DNA of 64,000 bases, taken from an uncultured Dysgonomonas sp. (GTDB taxonomy: Bacteria; Bacteroidota; Bacteroidia; Bacteroidales; Dysgonomonadaceae). Of this stretch, positions 1-8,491 are shown one piece after another. The position numbers and the translations under genes were made by a program. Below the pieces are notes generated by a model, which saw only the letters and a list, made by a program, of their open reading frames with translations, was not told the DNA's origin and did no database searches. How positions within the stretch are numbered: the first letter of the stretch is position 1; the number at the start of each line of letters is the position of its first letter. The stretch covers positions 3,336 to 67,335 of the forward strand of contig NZ_CAKUOF010000017.1 of the NCBI RefSeq assembly GCF_934668725.1, read 5' to 3'.

Positions 1-384
1 AAAGAAGTCTCTGAAAAAGTTATTTCGGCTCACACATCCTCGAACTTAAATTGGAGGTATGCCGAAAATGTAAATTATTTAAAAAAGATCATTGAAATAG
101 GGAAAAAGAAGAATGCCAAAACTATTTTTGTTACAATACCTGCACATATATCATTTGTAAAGCTGCTTAACCAAAAGCAATTGAAGATATTACACTCAAC
201 AGCAGATGAGTTAGCCGATAACAAAGATGTGTTTTACTATGATTGCTTAAACGATTTTAATAACAGTACCAGCAACAAAAATTTTAAGCTATTCTTTGAT
301 TCGGATCATTTAAGCTATCTTGGTGCCGAAGTATTTAGCCATAAGTTAGATTCAATAATTAAGGTTTTAGACAAAAGAAATTAA
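1..384 (+). CDS. SGNH/GDSL-hydrolase-like protein, C-terminal part (5' end outside window)
   Basis: The frame is open from the first base of the window to the TAA at 382-384, giving 127 residues without a convincing internal start; a TTG at 181 is in frame but the upstream 60 codons read as protein (NLNWRYAENVNYLKKIIEIG). The closing motif FDSDHLSYLGAEVFSHKL has the Asp-x-x-His arrangement typical of the last block of SGNH/GDSL esterase-like domains. These often act on cell-surface glycans or acylated substrates, but the Ser block is outside the window and the substrate cannot be told. Its stop codon overlaps that of the convergent mnmD gene. Confidence 0.6.
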   Translation, partial: KEVSEKVISAHTSSNLNWRYAENVNYLKKIIEIGKKKNAKTIFVTIPAHISFVKLLNQKQLKILHSTADELADNKDVFYYDCLNDFNNSTSNKNFKLFFDSDHLSYLGAEVFSHKLDSIIKVLDKRN

Positions 385-1070
385 ATTTTTGATTTTGTCG
401 CTCTTAACATTTCCCTTTTTCCCGGAGGACCAGGTAAACGCTCTACATTATATCCAGCCTGTAATAACATACGCCTCACAACTCCTTTCGCACAATAAGT
501 CGTAAGAATACCGTCTTCACTTGTTAAAGTATATAAGGTATCAAATATTTCTTGTGACCACATCTCCGGCTGCTTCTCCGGTGCAAAAGCATCAAAGTAG
601 ACTATATCAAAAGTGATATCAGAAAGGAAAGAAGAATCTAGTTTACTAAAATCAGTTCGAATCTTTGTAAGATAAAAATGGGGGGTGATCTCATTCTTTA
701 TGTCCCAATCACAAGCGTGCAGTTGTATATAGTATTCTTTTATTTCGGGCTTATCACTTTCCACATAATTTAATTGTCTGATTATCTCCATTGGTAATGG
801 GTAAAGTTCTAGACTTGTGTAATCTATTCTTTTGTTTGTATCTTGTGCTACACACAAAGAGAGATAGGCATTAAGCCCTGTTCCAAAACCAATTTCAAGA
901 ATTTTTATATCATCCTTTGACGAATGTAATAAACCTGCTTTTATAAATATATGATCGGATTCTTGTTTTGCTCCATTTACCGAATGATAATGCTCATTAA
1001 GAGTGGGAACAAAAAGTGTATGAGAACCATCTTTTGTTAATTCTATTTTTACTTCCTGTTCCATTATCAA
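381..1070 (-). CDS. mnmD: tRNA U34 5-methylaminomethyl-2-thiouridine methyltransferase, stand-alone MnmD
   Basis: 229 residues matching the methyltransferase half of E. coli MnmC (DUF752 / Methyltransf_30). Visible motifs are the SAM-binding loop EIGFGTGLNAYLS near residue 60, the catalytic-region block YFDAFAPEKQPEMWS near residue 160 and the C-terminal GPPGKREMLRA. The family methylates nm5U34 of certain tRNAs to mnm5U, supporting decoding of purine-ending codons. The FAD oxidase half of MnmC is absent, as is usual in Bacteroidota. The start ATG lies 17 nt after the ispF stop, so the two are probably co-transcribed. The TTAA at 381-384 is shared by the stop codons of this gene and its convergent neighbour. 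Confidence 0.85.
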   Translation of the reverse strand: MIMEQEVKIELTKDGSHTLFVPTLNEHYHSVNGAKQESDHIFIKAGLLHSSKDDIKILEIGFGTGLNAYLSLCVAQDTNKRIDYTSLELYPLPMEIIRQLNYVESDKPEIKEYYIQLHACDWDIKNEITPHFYLTKIRTDFSKLDSSFLSDITFDIVYFDAFAPEKQPEMWSQEIFDTLYTLTSEDGILTTYCAKGVVRRMLLQAGYNVERLPGPPGKREMLRATKSKI

Positions 1071-1087
1071 TTCAACTTATACGAGTA

Positions 1088-1567
1088 TTATATTTTTTCA
1101 ATTAATGCCACAGCATAGGATGAAAAGCCCTCTTCTCGACCAACAAATCCCATTTTCTCTGAAGTTGTCGCTTTGATCGATATATCGTCTATATCTATCT
1201 CTAAAATATCAGCCATTACTTGTTGCATTTGAGGTATATGAGGATTTATTTTAGGTTGTTCGGCACAGATCGTTGCATCTATATTTCCTATTCTATATCC
1301 CTTTTCAGTAAGTACTTCCAATGTTTTTTTTAGTAGTAATTTGCTATCTACATCTTTATATTCTTTAGCTGTATCCGGAAAATGAAACCCTATATCTCTG
1401 AGGTTAGCTGCACCCAATAAAGCATCGCAAATAGCATGAATAAGTACATCTGCATCAGAATGTCCCATTAATCCTTTTTCAAAATCAATTTTCACTCCAC
1501 CCAGCCATAAGTCACGACCTTCTACCAAACGATGGACATCATATCCAAACCCTACACGTATCTTCAT
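1088..1567 (-). CDS. ispF: 2-C-methyl-D-erythritol 2,4-cyclodiphosphate synthase
   Basis: The enzyme makes MEcPP from CDP-ME-2-phosphate in the MEP isoprenoid pathway. The protein begins MKIRVGFGYDVHR; the metal-binding DVH and the GHSDADVLIHAICDALLGA block are intact, as are RDIGFHFPDT and the C-terminal KATTSEKMGFVGREEG. I chose the ATG at 1567 over an upstream in-frame start at 1621 because the extra 18 residues are unlike the family and the resulting 159 residues equal the usual length. It lies upstream of mnmD on the same strand. It probably functions as a homotrimer in the cytoplasm. Confidence 0.92.
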   Translation of the reverse strand: MKIRVGFGYDVHRLVEGRDLWLGGVKIDFEKGLMGHSDADVLIHAICDALLGAANLRDIGFHFPDTAKEYKDVDSKLLLKKTLEVLTEKGYRIGNIDATICAEQPKINPHIPQMQQVMADILEIDIDDISIKATTSEKMGFVGREEGFSSYAVALIEKI

Positions 1568-1682
1568 TATAATTCTTCGATAAATATTGTAAAAGTAATT
1601 CTTCACTAATAAAGTTAGCAATTACCTTATTAAATACACTAATTTAAAACTTACACTAAGATAATATGATTAATATTTTCAA

Positions 1683-2867
1683 TTATTTAAATAGATTTCT
1701 CAAACCATCCATGTCAAATCCCAGCGAAAAGCGGATTGTCTGATCTAAAGGATTAGATTCTGCTGTTGAAATTAAGTATGCTGCATCAAGTTGAAATACA
1801 TTCATTTTGAAACCTGCTCCAAATGAAAAATATTTTCGATTACCTTGTCTTTCACTTTCATGAAAGTACCCACCTCTAACCATAAACTGATTATTGTATG
1901 CATATTCCATACCTGCAGACCATGCTATTTCTTCCAGCTCCCCTCTAAATCCATAAGGGGAATCGGTAAAAGACTTAAATATACCTCTAATAGGTGATGT
2001 ATCAGCCACTTCTCTTTGTCGTGCTTGAAAAGCATCATCACTTTCCGTCTCTCCTTGTACAGGGCGAGACGGAACTAAAAGTTTATTCAAATCCATACTA
2101 AATGCCAAGGTATTATATTCATCCAAAGGATATGTAAGAGATGCTCCCAATCTCATATTTGTTGGAAGAAAATAACTGTTAGCCCCTCCATCCATTGATA
2201 TTTTTGAGCCAATGTTTGATATATTGAAACCTAGCCCTAACAAACTCTCTGCGGAACCAATCATTACATACGATTCATTATACCCGGATATGTCGGCTGC
2301 AAAAGCATTACCGGGCGTTGTACCATCATCAACCGATGTAGTATAATCTGTACGAATATACCGCATGGCAACACCACCTGAAAATGTTTGTGTTAGTTTA
2401 CGCGAGTAGGCTACATCAAAAGCCATTTCATAAGGAGATACCACTGATCCGAATTGTCCATTTAAGTCAACTTCGGGTATATCACCAACCGAGAAATAAC
2501 GGATTGAAGCACTTATTGCCTGATTATCCTCATTCCCGAATTTATAAAAGCCTGAAGCATATACCAAAGCTATATCCTTTACAATTTTACGTAACCAAGG
2601 AGTGTACGACATTGATATTCCAGCTTTAGTTTCGAGAAACGCATATTTTGCAGGGTTCCAATGTTGTGAATAAAGATCGGGTAAAGTAGCTGCTCCAACA
2701 TCTCCCAAACCTCCTCCTCTTGCATCAGGTGCAATCGTTAACGATGGAACCGCTGTTATAGGAGGATTAGCTAACTTTTGTGCATATCCTGTAAATGCAA
2801 TAAACAGGAAAAGAGGTGCAAATAAATATTTCTTACTAATTTTTATCATAAGTTTAAGCATTATCAT
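1683..2867 (-). CDS. porV: Type IX secretion system outer-membrane protein PorV (LptO)
   Basis: 394 residues with a signal peptide ending near TGYAQ. The mature N-terminus carries the PorV-type block (SLTIAPDARGGGLGDVG), followed by alternating aromatic/hydrophobic strands and a C-terminal FSLGFDMDGLRNLFK, as expected for a FadL-like beta-barrel. In Porphyromonas and Flavobacterium PorV binds the C-terminal domain of cargo and delivers it from the Sov translocon to the PorU sortase. Here it lies 56 nt downstream of porU on the same strand, the conserved porU-porV order. Several in-frame ATGs lie at the N-terminus (MIMLKLMIK), so the exact start is uncertain by a few codons. Confidence 0.92.
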   Translation of the reverse strand: MIMLKLMIKISKKYLFAPLFLFIAFTGYAQKLANPPITAVPSLTIAPDARGGGLGDVGAATLPDLYSQHWNPAKYAFLETKAGISMSYTPWLRKIVKDIALVYASGFYKFGNEDNQAISASIRYFSVGDIPEVDLNGQFGSVVSPYEMAFDVAYSRKLTQTFSGGVAMRYIRTDYTTSVDDGTTPGNAFAADISGYNESYVMIGSAESLLGLGFNISNIGSKISMDGGANSYFLPTNMRLGASLTYPLDEYNTLAFSMDLNKLLVPSRPVQGETESDDAFQARQREVADTSPIRGIFKSFTDSPYGFRGELEEIAWSAGMEYAYNNQFMVRGGYFHESERQGNRKYFSFGAGFKMNVFQLDAAYLISTAESNPLDQTIRFSLGFDMDGLRNLFK

Positions 2868-2923
2868 TATTCTATCAAGACCTTAGATCGTTTTGTATTT
2901 TGGATAAAAAAGAAAATTCAGAT

Positions 2924-5900
2924 TTAGTGAGTAACTATTAATTTTTGAGACTTAATGGACGAAAGTTTTCCATTGAGACTTACTTGTGCCGTACAAATAT
3001 AAACACCCGGGCTTAAACGTGAACCACCGGAGTCATTCAAATTCCAATTATAAGAATATCGTTCCATATAATCTGCATTTTTCTCTTCATGTACCCACAT
3101 AAGAGCTCCTGTTAACGAATAAACCGATATCTTCACATCGATATTTGTGCCAGGGGTATTTGTGTTCAGCACAAAATTGGTTTCATCTCTTGCCGGATTA
3201 CCCCATATTTCGAAATTATATACTGCCGGTTTGAAGTCGTTACTAATAATAAAATCAATAGTCTGACTTGCGGAGTTGTTCCAAACATCCCAAACTCTTA
3301 GTTCCAAAGTATGGTATCCTTCATCTAGCTCAGGAAATTGATACTTTATACTTCCTTTTTTTGTTGAATTATCAGCATTTTCAAAATAAGGGGTCATATC
3401 AATCTCTGTCCGATTATTAAGAATAAGTACCATATTATGTCCTATACCACTTGATAAATTTATTCCTGTATCATCCGATATATCAGCAAAGAAGAGAGGT
3501 GTAGAGTTTACATGATCTCCGTTTTTAAATTGTGGAGAATTCAAAAACATGTTTGAAATAACAGGAGGATTGGTTTCTTCGGGCAGATTTGTATTTGTTC
3601 CTCCTACTGTATAGTTATAAAAAGAACCTTGGGCTTTTTTATCCCCTGGCTCATTATGGGCATAAAAACTCATTTTGCCCTTCCCGCCGGTATATAAAAT
3701 ATCTTTAGGAGCAACAAAGTTTATTTCAAATGCACCTTCTTTAATTTCAACACTACCCGAAAATAAAGTATTCGTATAATCTTTATAGCTCATGGCAACC
3801 TCTTCACTTAAACCCTCAGGAGTATTACCTCTAGTTCTTAGGGTTTGTTCCGAATCAAATATGACCGATTCTAATTTACCATTAAAATCTGTCACTATCC
3901 CTCCATTCTGATTGACAATATTTCCTTTGATAATTATATTATCTAAGGCCCGTATATTAAGGTCTTTTTCATCAGCAGCCAGCCCATTCATTTCTGTAAC
4001 TTCAACGCGGTAAGTCTCATCCGGATAATTTAATTTCAATGCAGGATCTCCTAATAATTGAAACTTAAGCTTATTCATGTCCTTCAACATGTCTTTTTCC
4101 AATTTCGCATTACGAATTATATCTCCCATACGGGCTGCTTTTCCATCTTTAGGTTTCAACAAGTGCTTCGTTATATTATTATTCATAAGAGTGTTATCAA
4201 CAATAAATACAACTCTTACCGTAGAAAATAGAGCGATAGCACCTCCATTAGGATTCAACAAAGCAACTCCTCCCCCTGAAGTATCATCTGCATCAAAACG
4301 ACTAAAATCACAAGTTGCAGTTATCCATAGAGGTAATCTGTTATTATTCATTGAAGTTATATCCGAAAGTTTTAATAAGAACTCATGAGTCCAAGAATCT
4401 GTAGCACCATGGCCTATAAAATTCAATGCCAAAGTTCCTCTGCTGATACGATCAAGCACGGCTTGCGTAGCATCAGGATAACGAGCCCCATTGGCTCCTA
4501 CTATTCTTTCATACGAATCTTCATAAATACGGTTTAATATAAAGTCAGGATGGTTGGCTGCTGTATAAGTAGCAAACCTTTCGGCATCGAGCATATGCCC
4601 TCTCTCCGATGCGATTGAATGATTGGGGGCAATTGCATCATCTGCAATAAAAGTTATATTATTTTGCCATATTCCCCTATTTGAATTCTCTATATATGCG
4701 GCTATTTTATTTACAGCTATTTGAGCTTCGTTTTCAGTTCTCACAGGCAAACGTCCTATAGAAATATCGAGTTTGTCTAAAGCTAAATCACGTCCTTCAT
4801 TGTCATCCAAAAAGCCTAAATAATCATCAGTCACATAAGAAGCTGTCTCCTGTAAAGACTCTTCCGTTTGATAAGTCAAAAGCATTGACTTTTTATTTTC
4901 AGCAGTCCAATTAGATTGAATAAAGCGATTATCAAATGTACCTCCTCCAAAAAGGAAAAGATATTTAGGCCTATCTTCTTCAGAGGTACTTCTGTCATAG
5001 AACATTTTTACAAACCGACGATATGCAGTTATATCGGGGTTTCCAGATGAAAACTCATTATAAATATCATCCGGACTAACAATTAACGATCTTAAACCTT
5101 CCTTCTCATGCAATCTGGCAACTTGTTCTGCATAAGATTTCAAAAATGGTTGAACTATAATTATCATATCAGGACTTGTACTTGCATGCAAGTTCTGATT
5201 CGTCACTTTACCCACAAGAGTCGGGGAAGGAATTGTTTGAGAAATATCGACTAAAGCATATTCATGTATATCGGTATTAGATGCACCGAAACTTAATGTT
5301 GTACCCGACAACGACGCATCAATTTTTCTAACTGTCGTATTGTCCGTAACATCCCAGACCAACATAGAGTTACTGGCTTCGGAAATATTGAACTGAATAT
5401 CTCCCCTATTTGTTTTATTACGAAACAAAGTTACAGTTCCATACGGTTTCAATACTCGCTGATAATTTACTGTAATATAATTAAGATAAAGATTCTGATC
5501 GTTTGTCCATCCTTTTTTATAAGTAAGATTCAATATTGACTTGTTTCGCAAATTTGATCTGACTATTGTATCATTTATTGTAGTCGCCTTGGTATAATAT
5601 TCGTTAGTTACTTCTGTCTTATGACTTTTTACCAGTCCACCATCTACAGACACGCTCAGCATGCCTACAGGTACTGTGACTCTCGATATAAAATCATATC
5701 TTATAGTAGCAGGTGCAGAAGTTACCCCTTCGAGAGGTAGTGTAAAATCCTGAGAAGTTTTAGTTTTAAAGCTTTCTCCAAAAAATTTGCGACCGGTTTC
5801 GGCTATATTTACAAGCTCTTTCTCATGTAAATAATAGTCATCAAAAGTGTTAACAGAACTCGACGCGGAAGAAGATGCCTGAGTAGTCATTAGTTTAGGC

Positions 5901-6394
5901 TGATCCGGGGACTCTGTAACAAAATAGTAAGCAACCTCATCTGCTTTAGTATCACTATTCTTAGAATACGGATTTTGTTCATGGACAAATTCTTTCAGTT
6001 TTTCATCATATATCCATTTAATACCACCACGGGCATAAAACAATATATAATCTCCTTTTCCAAAATTAGCTTGGTCTTTACTCATCCAGATAGAAACCTG
6101 AGGAAGATCATCTATGTAAGATTTTGTAAAATCTTCATCCAGAATCCAACCTCCGTAACCATATATCTTTACATTTTGGGGATTGGATAACCCTATTTTT
6201 GCTAATTCCTCATACGTTAGTTTATACACACCGGTAGCCGGTACTTTTATTTTATACCAGTTTCCTTGTGATAATACAGAATTAGCAGCATATCTACTAC
6301 CATCATTATCAACTGCAAAGAGTCTTATGAAGGAACAGATACTGAAAAAAAGTAGTGTATAGAAATATCTTTGCAACAGTTTTTGTCTTAACAT
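2924..6394 (-). CDS. porU: Type IX secretion system sortase PorU
   Basis: 1156 residues from the ATG at 6394; a GTG at 6418 is also in frame but lies against a palindrome, so I prefer the ATG. A signal-anchor-like hydrophobic N-terminus is followed by a beta-rich prodomain and a gingipain-type (C25) caspase-like domain. The catalytic dyad is visible as His in FIGHGATDSW (about residue 660) and Cys in ITATCDFSRFD (about residue 695). The end (SPGVYICTAQVSLNGK...LIVTH) resembles a T9SS C-terminal domain, which PorU of P. gingivalis also carries. The enzyme cleaves cargo sorting domains at the cell surface and attaches cargo to A-LPS. It precedes porV. Confidence 0.93.
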   Translation of the reverse strand: MLRQKLLQRYFYTLLFFSICSFIRLFAVDNDGSRYAANSVLSQGNWYKIKVPATGVYKLTYEELAKIGLSNPQNVKIYGYGGWILDEDFTKSYIDDLPQVSIWMSKDQANFGKGDYILFYARGGIKWIYDEKLKEFVHEQNPYSKNSDTKADEVAYYFVTESPDQPKLMTTQASSSASSSVNTFDDYYLHEKELVNIAETGRKFFGESFKTKTSQDFTLPLEGVTSAPATIRYDFISRVTVPVGMLSVSVDGGLVKSHKTEVTNEYYTKATTINDTIVRSNLRNKSILNLTYKKGWTNDQNLYLNYITVNYQRVLKPYGTVTLFRNKTNRGDIQFNISEASNSMLVWDVTDNTTVRKIDASLSGTTLSFGASNTDIHEYALVDISQTIPSPTLVGKVTNQNLHASTSPDMIIIVQPFLKSYAEQVARLHEKEGLRSLIVSPDDIYNEFSSGNPDITAYRRFVKMFYDRSTSEEDRPKYLFLFGGGTFDNRFIQSNWTAENKKSMLLTYQTEESLQETASYVTDDYLGFLDDNEGRDLALDKLDISIGRLPVRTENEAQIAVNKIAAYIENSNRGIWQNNITFIADDAIAPNHSIASERGHMLDAERFATYTAANHPDFILNRIYEDSYERIVGANGARYPDATQAVLDRISRGTLALNFIGHGATDSWTHEFLLKLSDITSMNNNRLPLWITATCDFSRFDADDTSGGGVALLNPNGGAIALFSTVRVVFIVDNTLMNNNITKHLLKPKDGKAARMGDIIRNAKLEKDMLKDMNKLKFQLLGDPALKLNYPDETYRVEVTEMNGLAADEKDLNIRALDNIIIKGNIVNQNGGIVTDFNGKLESVIFDSEQTLRTRGNTPEGLSEEVAMSYKDYTNTLFSGSVEIKEGAFEINFVAPKDILYTGGKGKMSFYAHNEPGDKKAQGSFYNYTVGGTNTNLPEETNPPVISNMFLNSPQFKNGDHVNSTPLFFADISDDTGINLSSGIGHNMVLILNNRTEIDMTPYFENADNSTKKGSIKYQFPELDEGYHTLELRVWDVWNNSASQTIDFIISNDFKPAVYNFEIWGNPARDETNFVLNTNTPGTNIDVKISVYSLTGALMWVHEEKNADYMERYSYNWNLNDSGGSRLSPGVYICTAQVSLNGKLSSIKSQKLIVTH

Positions 6395-6402
6395 ATAAAT
6401 TA

Positions 6403-6415
6403 AGGTCTCAGACCT
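6403..6415. promoter_or_regulatory. Palindrome AGGTCT-C-AGACCT in the porU leader
   Basis: A perfect 6+1+6 inverted repeat lies 8 nt upstream of the porU ATG, after the stop of the FAH-family gene. The identical 13-mer recurs at 36851-36863 upstream of nuoM. Its position between two co-directional genes suggests an intercistronic RNA hairpin or an operator; the sequence alone does not decide which. Confidence 0.5.
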
Positions 6416-6440
6416 CACTATTACTTATAATATATTCATG

Positions 6441-7064
6441 TTAGCGTACATAAAAATCAAACAGTTTCTTGTCGTCCAAAAAACCCTCCAAGTGATCGTC
6501 AATATCGACACGTCCCACTCCAGCCGGAGTCCCAGTAAATATAATATCGCCGATCTTCAATGTAAAGAAACGGCTCACGTAAGCTATTATTTTATCAACT
6601 GAGTGAATCATATCAGAGGAATTTCCTATTTGAACCTGATTACTATTCTTAAGTAACTCAAATTTCAAATTATCCATAGAACTGGAAAGGTCCTCTTTGG
6701 AAACAAACTCTCCTATTACAGCTGAGTTATCAAAACCTTTAGAAAGCTCCCAAGGAAGTCCTTTCAATTTTAACTCTGACTGCAAATCTCTTGCTGTAAA
6801 ATCTATTCCCACAGTCAGCTCGTCATAATAACGATGAGCAAACCTTTCTGCAATATTCTTACCTAATCTGTTTATGCGTATTACAATTTCGACTTCATGA
6901 TGAATATCATTCGAAAAATCCGGTATAAAAAAAGGTTTATTATCTTTCAATAAAGCAGAATCGGGTTTTATGAAAATAACCGGGTTATCGGTAGTAGCAG
7001 AATCAGCCCTCCCCATCTCATGATTATGCTTCTGATAATTAAGACCTACGCAAATAATCTTCAT
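6441..7064 (-). CDS. Fumarylacetoacetate hydrolase (FAH) family protein
   Basis: 207 residues, the length of short bacterial FAH-fold proteins (YcgM-like). The N-terminus reads MKIICVGLNYQKHNHEMG; metal-site residues are in the DIHHEVEIVIRI block, and the C-terminal signature IIFTGTPAGVG is intact. Members act as acylpyruvate hydrolases, oxaloacetate decarboxylases or tautomerases; the substrate here cannot be told. The gene lies 46 nt upstream of porU, and a good promoter sits at 7104-7111, so this may be the first gene of a transcript running into porU-porV-ispF-mnmD. Confidence 0.85.
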   Translation of the reverse strand: MKIICVGLNYQKHNHEMGRADSATTDNPVIFIKPDSALLKDNKPFFIPDFSNDIHHEVEIVIRINRLGKNIAERFAHRYYDELTVGIDFTARDLQSELKLKGLPWELSKGFDNSAVIGEFVSKEDLSSSMDNLKFELLKNSNQVQIGNSSDMIHSVDKIIAYVSRFFTLKIGDIIFTGTPAGVGRVDIDDHLEGFLDDKKLFDFYVR

Positions 7065-7103
7065 CCTTAATGTGTCAAATTAGAATACAATATACAGAAT
7101 TTG

Positions 7104-7111
7104 CAAAGATA
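7104..7111 (-). promoter_or_regulatory. Bacteroidota-type promoter, -7 box, for the FAH-family gene
   Basis: On the minus strand the sequence reads TATCTTTG, a full match to the Bacteroides TAnnTTTG -7 consensus, about 40 nt upstream of the ATG at 7064. No clear -33 TTTG is seen. Confidence 0.55.
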
Positions 7112-7229
7112 AAAATATTTTCCTACTAAAATGACGATATTAATGGATACAACACTTATTATTATACATAAAACCCTAAAGAATCAAAAAAATAGATACA
7201 ATTGTATAACTCATATCTACCATTATATC

Positions 7230-7237
7230 TATATTTG
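7230..7237 (+). promoter_or_regulatory. Bacteroidota-type promoter, -7 box, for pyrE
   Basis: TATATTTG matches the TAnnTTTG consensus and lies 37 nt upstream of the pyrE ATG at 7275. It falls inside the longer in-frame ORF that could start at 7131, which supports choosing the shorter pyrE start. Confidence 0.55.
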
Positions 7238-7274
7238 TACTGCAATTTGTTATATTTATTTTATCCCACAGACT

Positions 7275-7904
7275 ATGAATACCTTGGAAAAAATGACAGC
7301 AGAAAAGCTGCTTAGGATTAAGGCTATAAAGCTTCAACCATCAAATCCGTTTACATGGGCGTCCGGATGGAAGTCTCCCATATATTGCGATAATAGGAAA
7401 CTTTTCTCTTATCCAGCAATCCGCAATTTCGTAAAAATCGAGCTTAGTCGTTTGGCTATGGAAAAATACCCTGATGCCGATGCTGTAGCAGGTGTAGCAA
7501 CGGGAGCTATCACTCCGGGAGCATTAGTTGCCGATGCACTAGGTTTACCTTTTGTATATGTACGTGCGACACCCAAAGATCACGGATTGGAAAACCTTAT
7601 TGAAGGCGAATTGAAACCCAACAGCAAAGTATTGGTCATAGAAGATCTGATCTCAACCGGAGGAAGCAGCCTTAAAGCCGTGGAGGCTATTAAGAGAGAT
7701 GGTTCTGAAGTAATCGGTATGATTGCCATATTTAACTATGGTTTACCAATTTCAAAAGAAAATTTCACGAAATCAGGTGTAGAGCTTACCACGCTTACCA
7801 ATTACGATGCAGTATTAGGTGAAGCGTTAAGAATCGATTATATAGACGAATCGGAGCTTGAAACACTTCAGGAATGGAAAAAAGATCCTGCAAACTGGAA
7901 ATAA
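7275..7904 (+). CDS. pyrE: Orotate phosphoribosyltransferase
   Basis: 209 residues from MNTLEKMTAEKLL. The enzyme joins orotate to PRPP to make OMP in pyrimidine synthesis. The orotate/PRPP-binding FTWASGWKSPIYCDNRK block and the PRPP loop VLVIEDLISTGGSSLKAV are intact. The frame stays open upstream to 7131, but those 48 codons are low-complexity (many Ile, Tyr) and contain the promoter box, so the ATG at 7275 is preferred. It heads a plus-strand run with the SRPBCC-like gene, argH and serB. Confidence 0.94.
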   Translation: MNTLEKMTAEKLLRIKAIKLQPSNPFTWASGWKSPIYCDNRKLFSYPAIRNFVKIELSRLAMEKYPDADAVAGVATGAITPGALVADALGLPFVYVRATPKDHGLENLIEGELKPNSKVLVIEDLISTGGSSLKAVEAIKRDGSEVIGMIAIFNYGLPISKENFTKSGVELTTLTNYDAVLGEALRIDYIDESELETLQEWKKDPANWK

Positions 7905-7920
7905 GGTTACAAACCTTTTT
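7903..7920 (+). promoter_or_regulatory. Stop-codon hairpin after pyrE
   Basis: A perfect AAGGTT-ACA-AACCTT inverted repeat begins on the last two bases of the pyrE TAA and is followed by TTT then TTCC. It could be a weak terminator or an intercistronic stem-loop; the same layout follows the next two genes. Confidence 0.5.
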
Positions 7921-7986
7921 TCCTCCTTTTGCAAGGACTATAGTTAGAATCTTTGATAGTACTTTTATTTACTTAATATCGTAAAA

Positions 7987-8415
7987 ATGGCAGAATATAT
8001 CAGCGATATAAAAACAATACCTTATTCGGATCAGGATGTTTTTTCGGTTTTATCAGACCTGAGAAAATTAGACTTGATTAAAGACAAAATACCTCAGGAC
8101 AAAATCAAAGATTTTTCATATGATCAAGATTCTTGTACCGTAACAGTAGACCCAATTGGCAAAGTTCGATTTGTTATTGTGGAACGTGAACCTAATTCTA
8201 CCATTAAATTTGAAGCAGAACAACTTCCTTTCAAATTGAATTTATGGATTCAATTGAAACAATCTACTACAGAAGAAACAAAAATGAAGCTGACCGTAAA
8301 AGCTGACATAAATGCTTTCTTAAAACCCATGATATCTAAACCATTGCAAAATGGGCTTGATAAAATGGCTGAGACATTGGCCACTATACCTTATGGTGAT
8401 TTAGCCGGAAAGTAA
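7987..8415 (+). CDS. SRPBCC/START-like family protein, function unknown
   Basis: 142 residues beginning MAEYISDIKTIPYSDQDVFSVLSDLRKLD, the opening helix-grip pattern of polyketide-cyclase/START-like proteins. Alternating strands (VRFVIVEREPNSTIKFEAE; KLNLWIQLKQS) and a long C-terminal helix with conserved-looking ISKPLQNGLDKMAETL follow. Such proteins bind hydrophobic ligands in a cavity, but no ligand is suggested by the sequence. It sits between pyrE and argH, 82 nt after pyrE and 76 nt before argH, with hairpins in both gaps. Confidence 0.7.
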   Translation: MAEYISDIKTIPYSDQDVFSVLSDLRKLDLIKDKIPQDKIKDFSYDQDSCTVTVDPIGKVRFVIVEREPNSTIKFEAEQLPFKLNLWIQLKQSTTEETKMKLTVKADINAFLKPMISKPLQNGLDKMAETLATIPYGDLAGK

Positions 8416-8433
8416 GGGTCGATGACCCTTTTG
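8414..8433 (+). promoter_or_regulatory. Stop-codon hairpin after the SRPBCC-like gene
   Basis: AAGGGTC-GAT-GACCCTT is a perfect 7+3+7 inverted repeat starting within the TAA stop and followed by TTG, then TTG and TTTT. This could act as a leaky intrinsic terminator between this gene and argH. Confidence 0.55.
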
Positions 8434-8491
8434 TTGTTTTGGGAATACTGAATAAATAATTGAAATTGCTTAATTAAGGAAAAGTTGACGA

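Noticed and set aside
1568..1621. N-terminal extension of ispF
   Set aside because: The enzyme family starts at MKIRVGFGYDVHR; the additional residues are not conserved.
7131..7274. N-terminal extension of pyrE
   Set aside because: The 48 extra codons contain the promoter -7 box and are low complexity; family alignment starts at the ATG at 7275.
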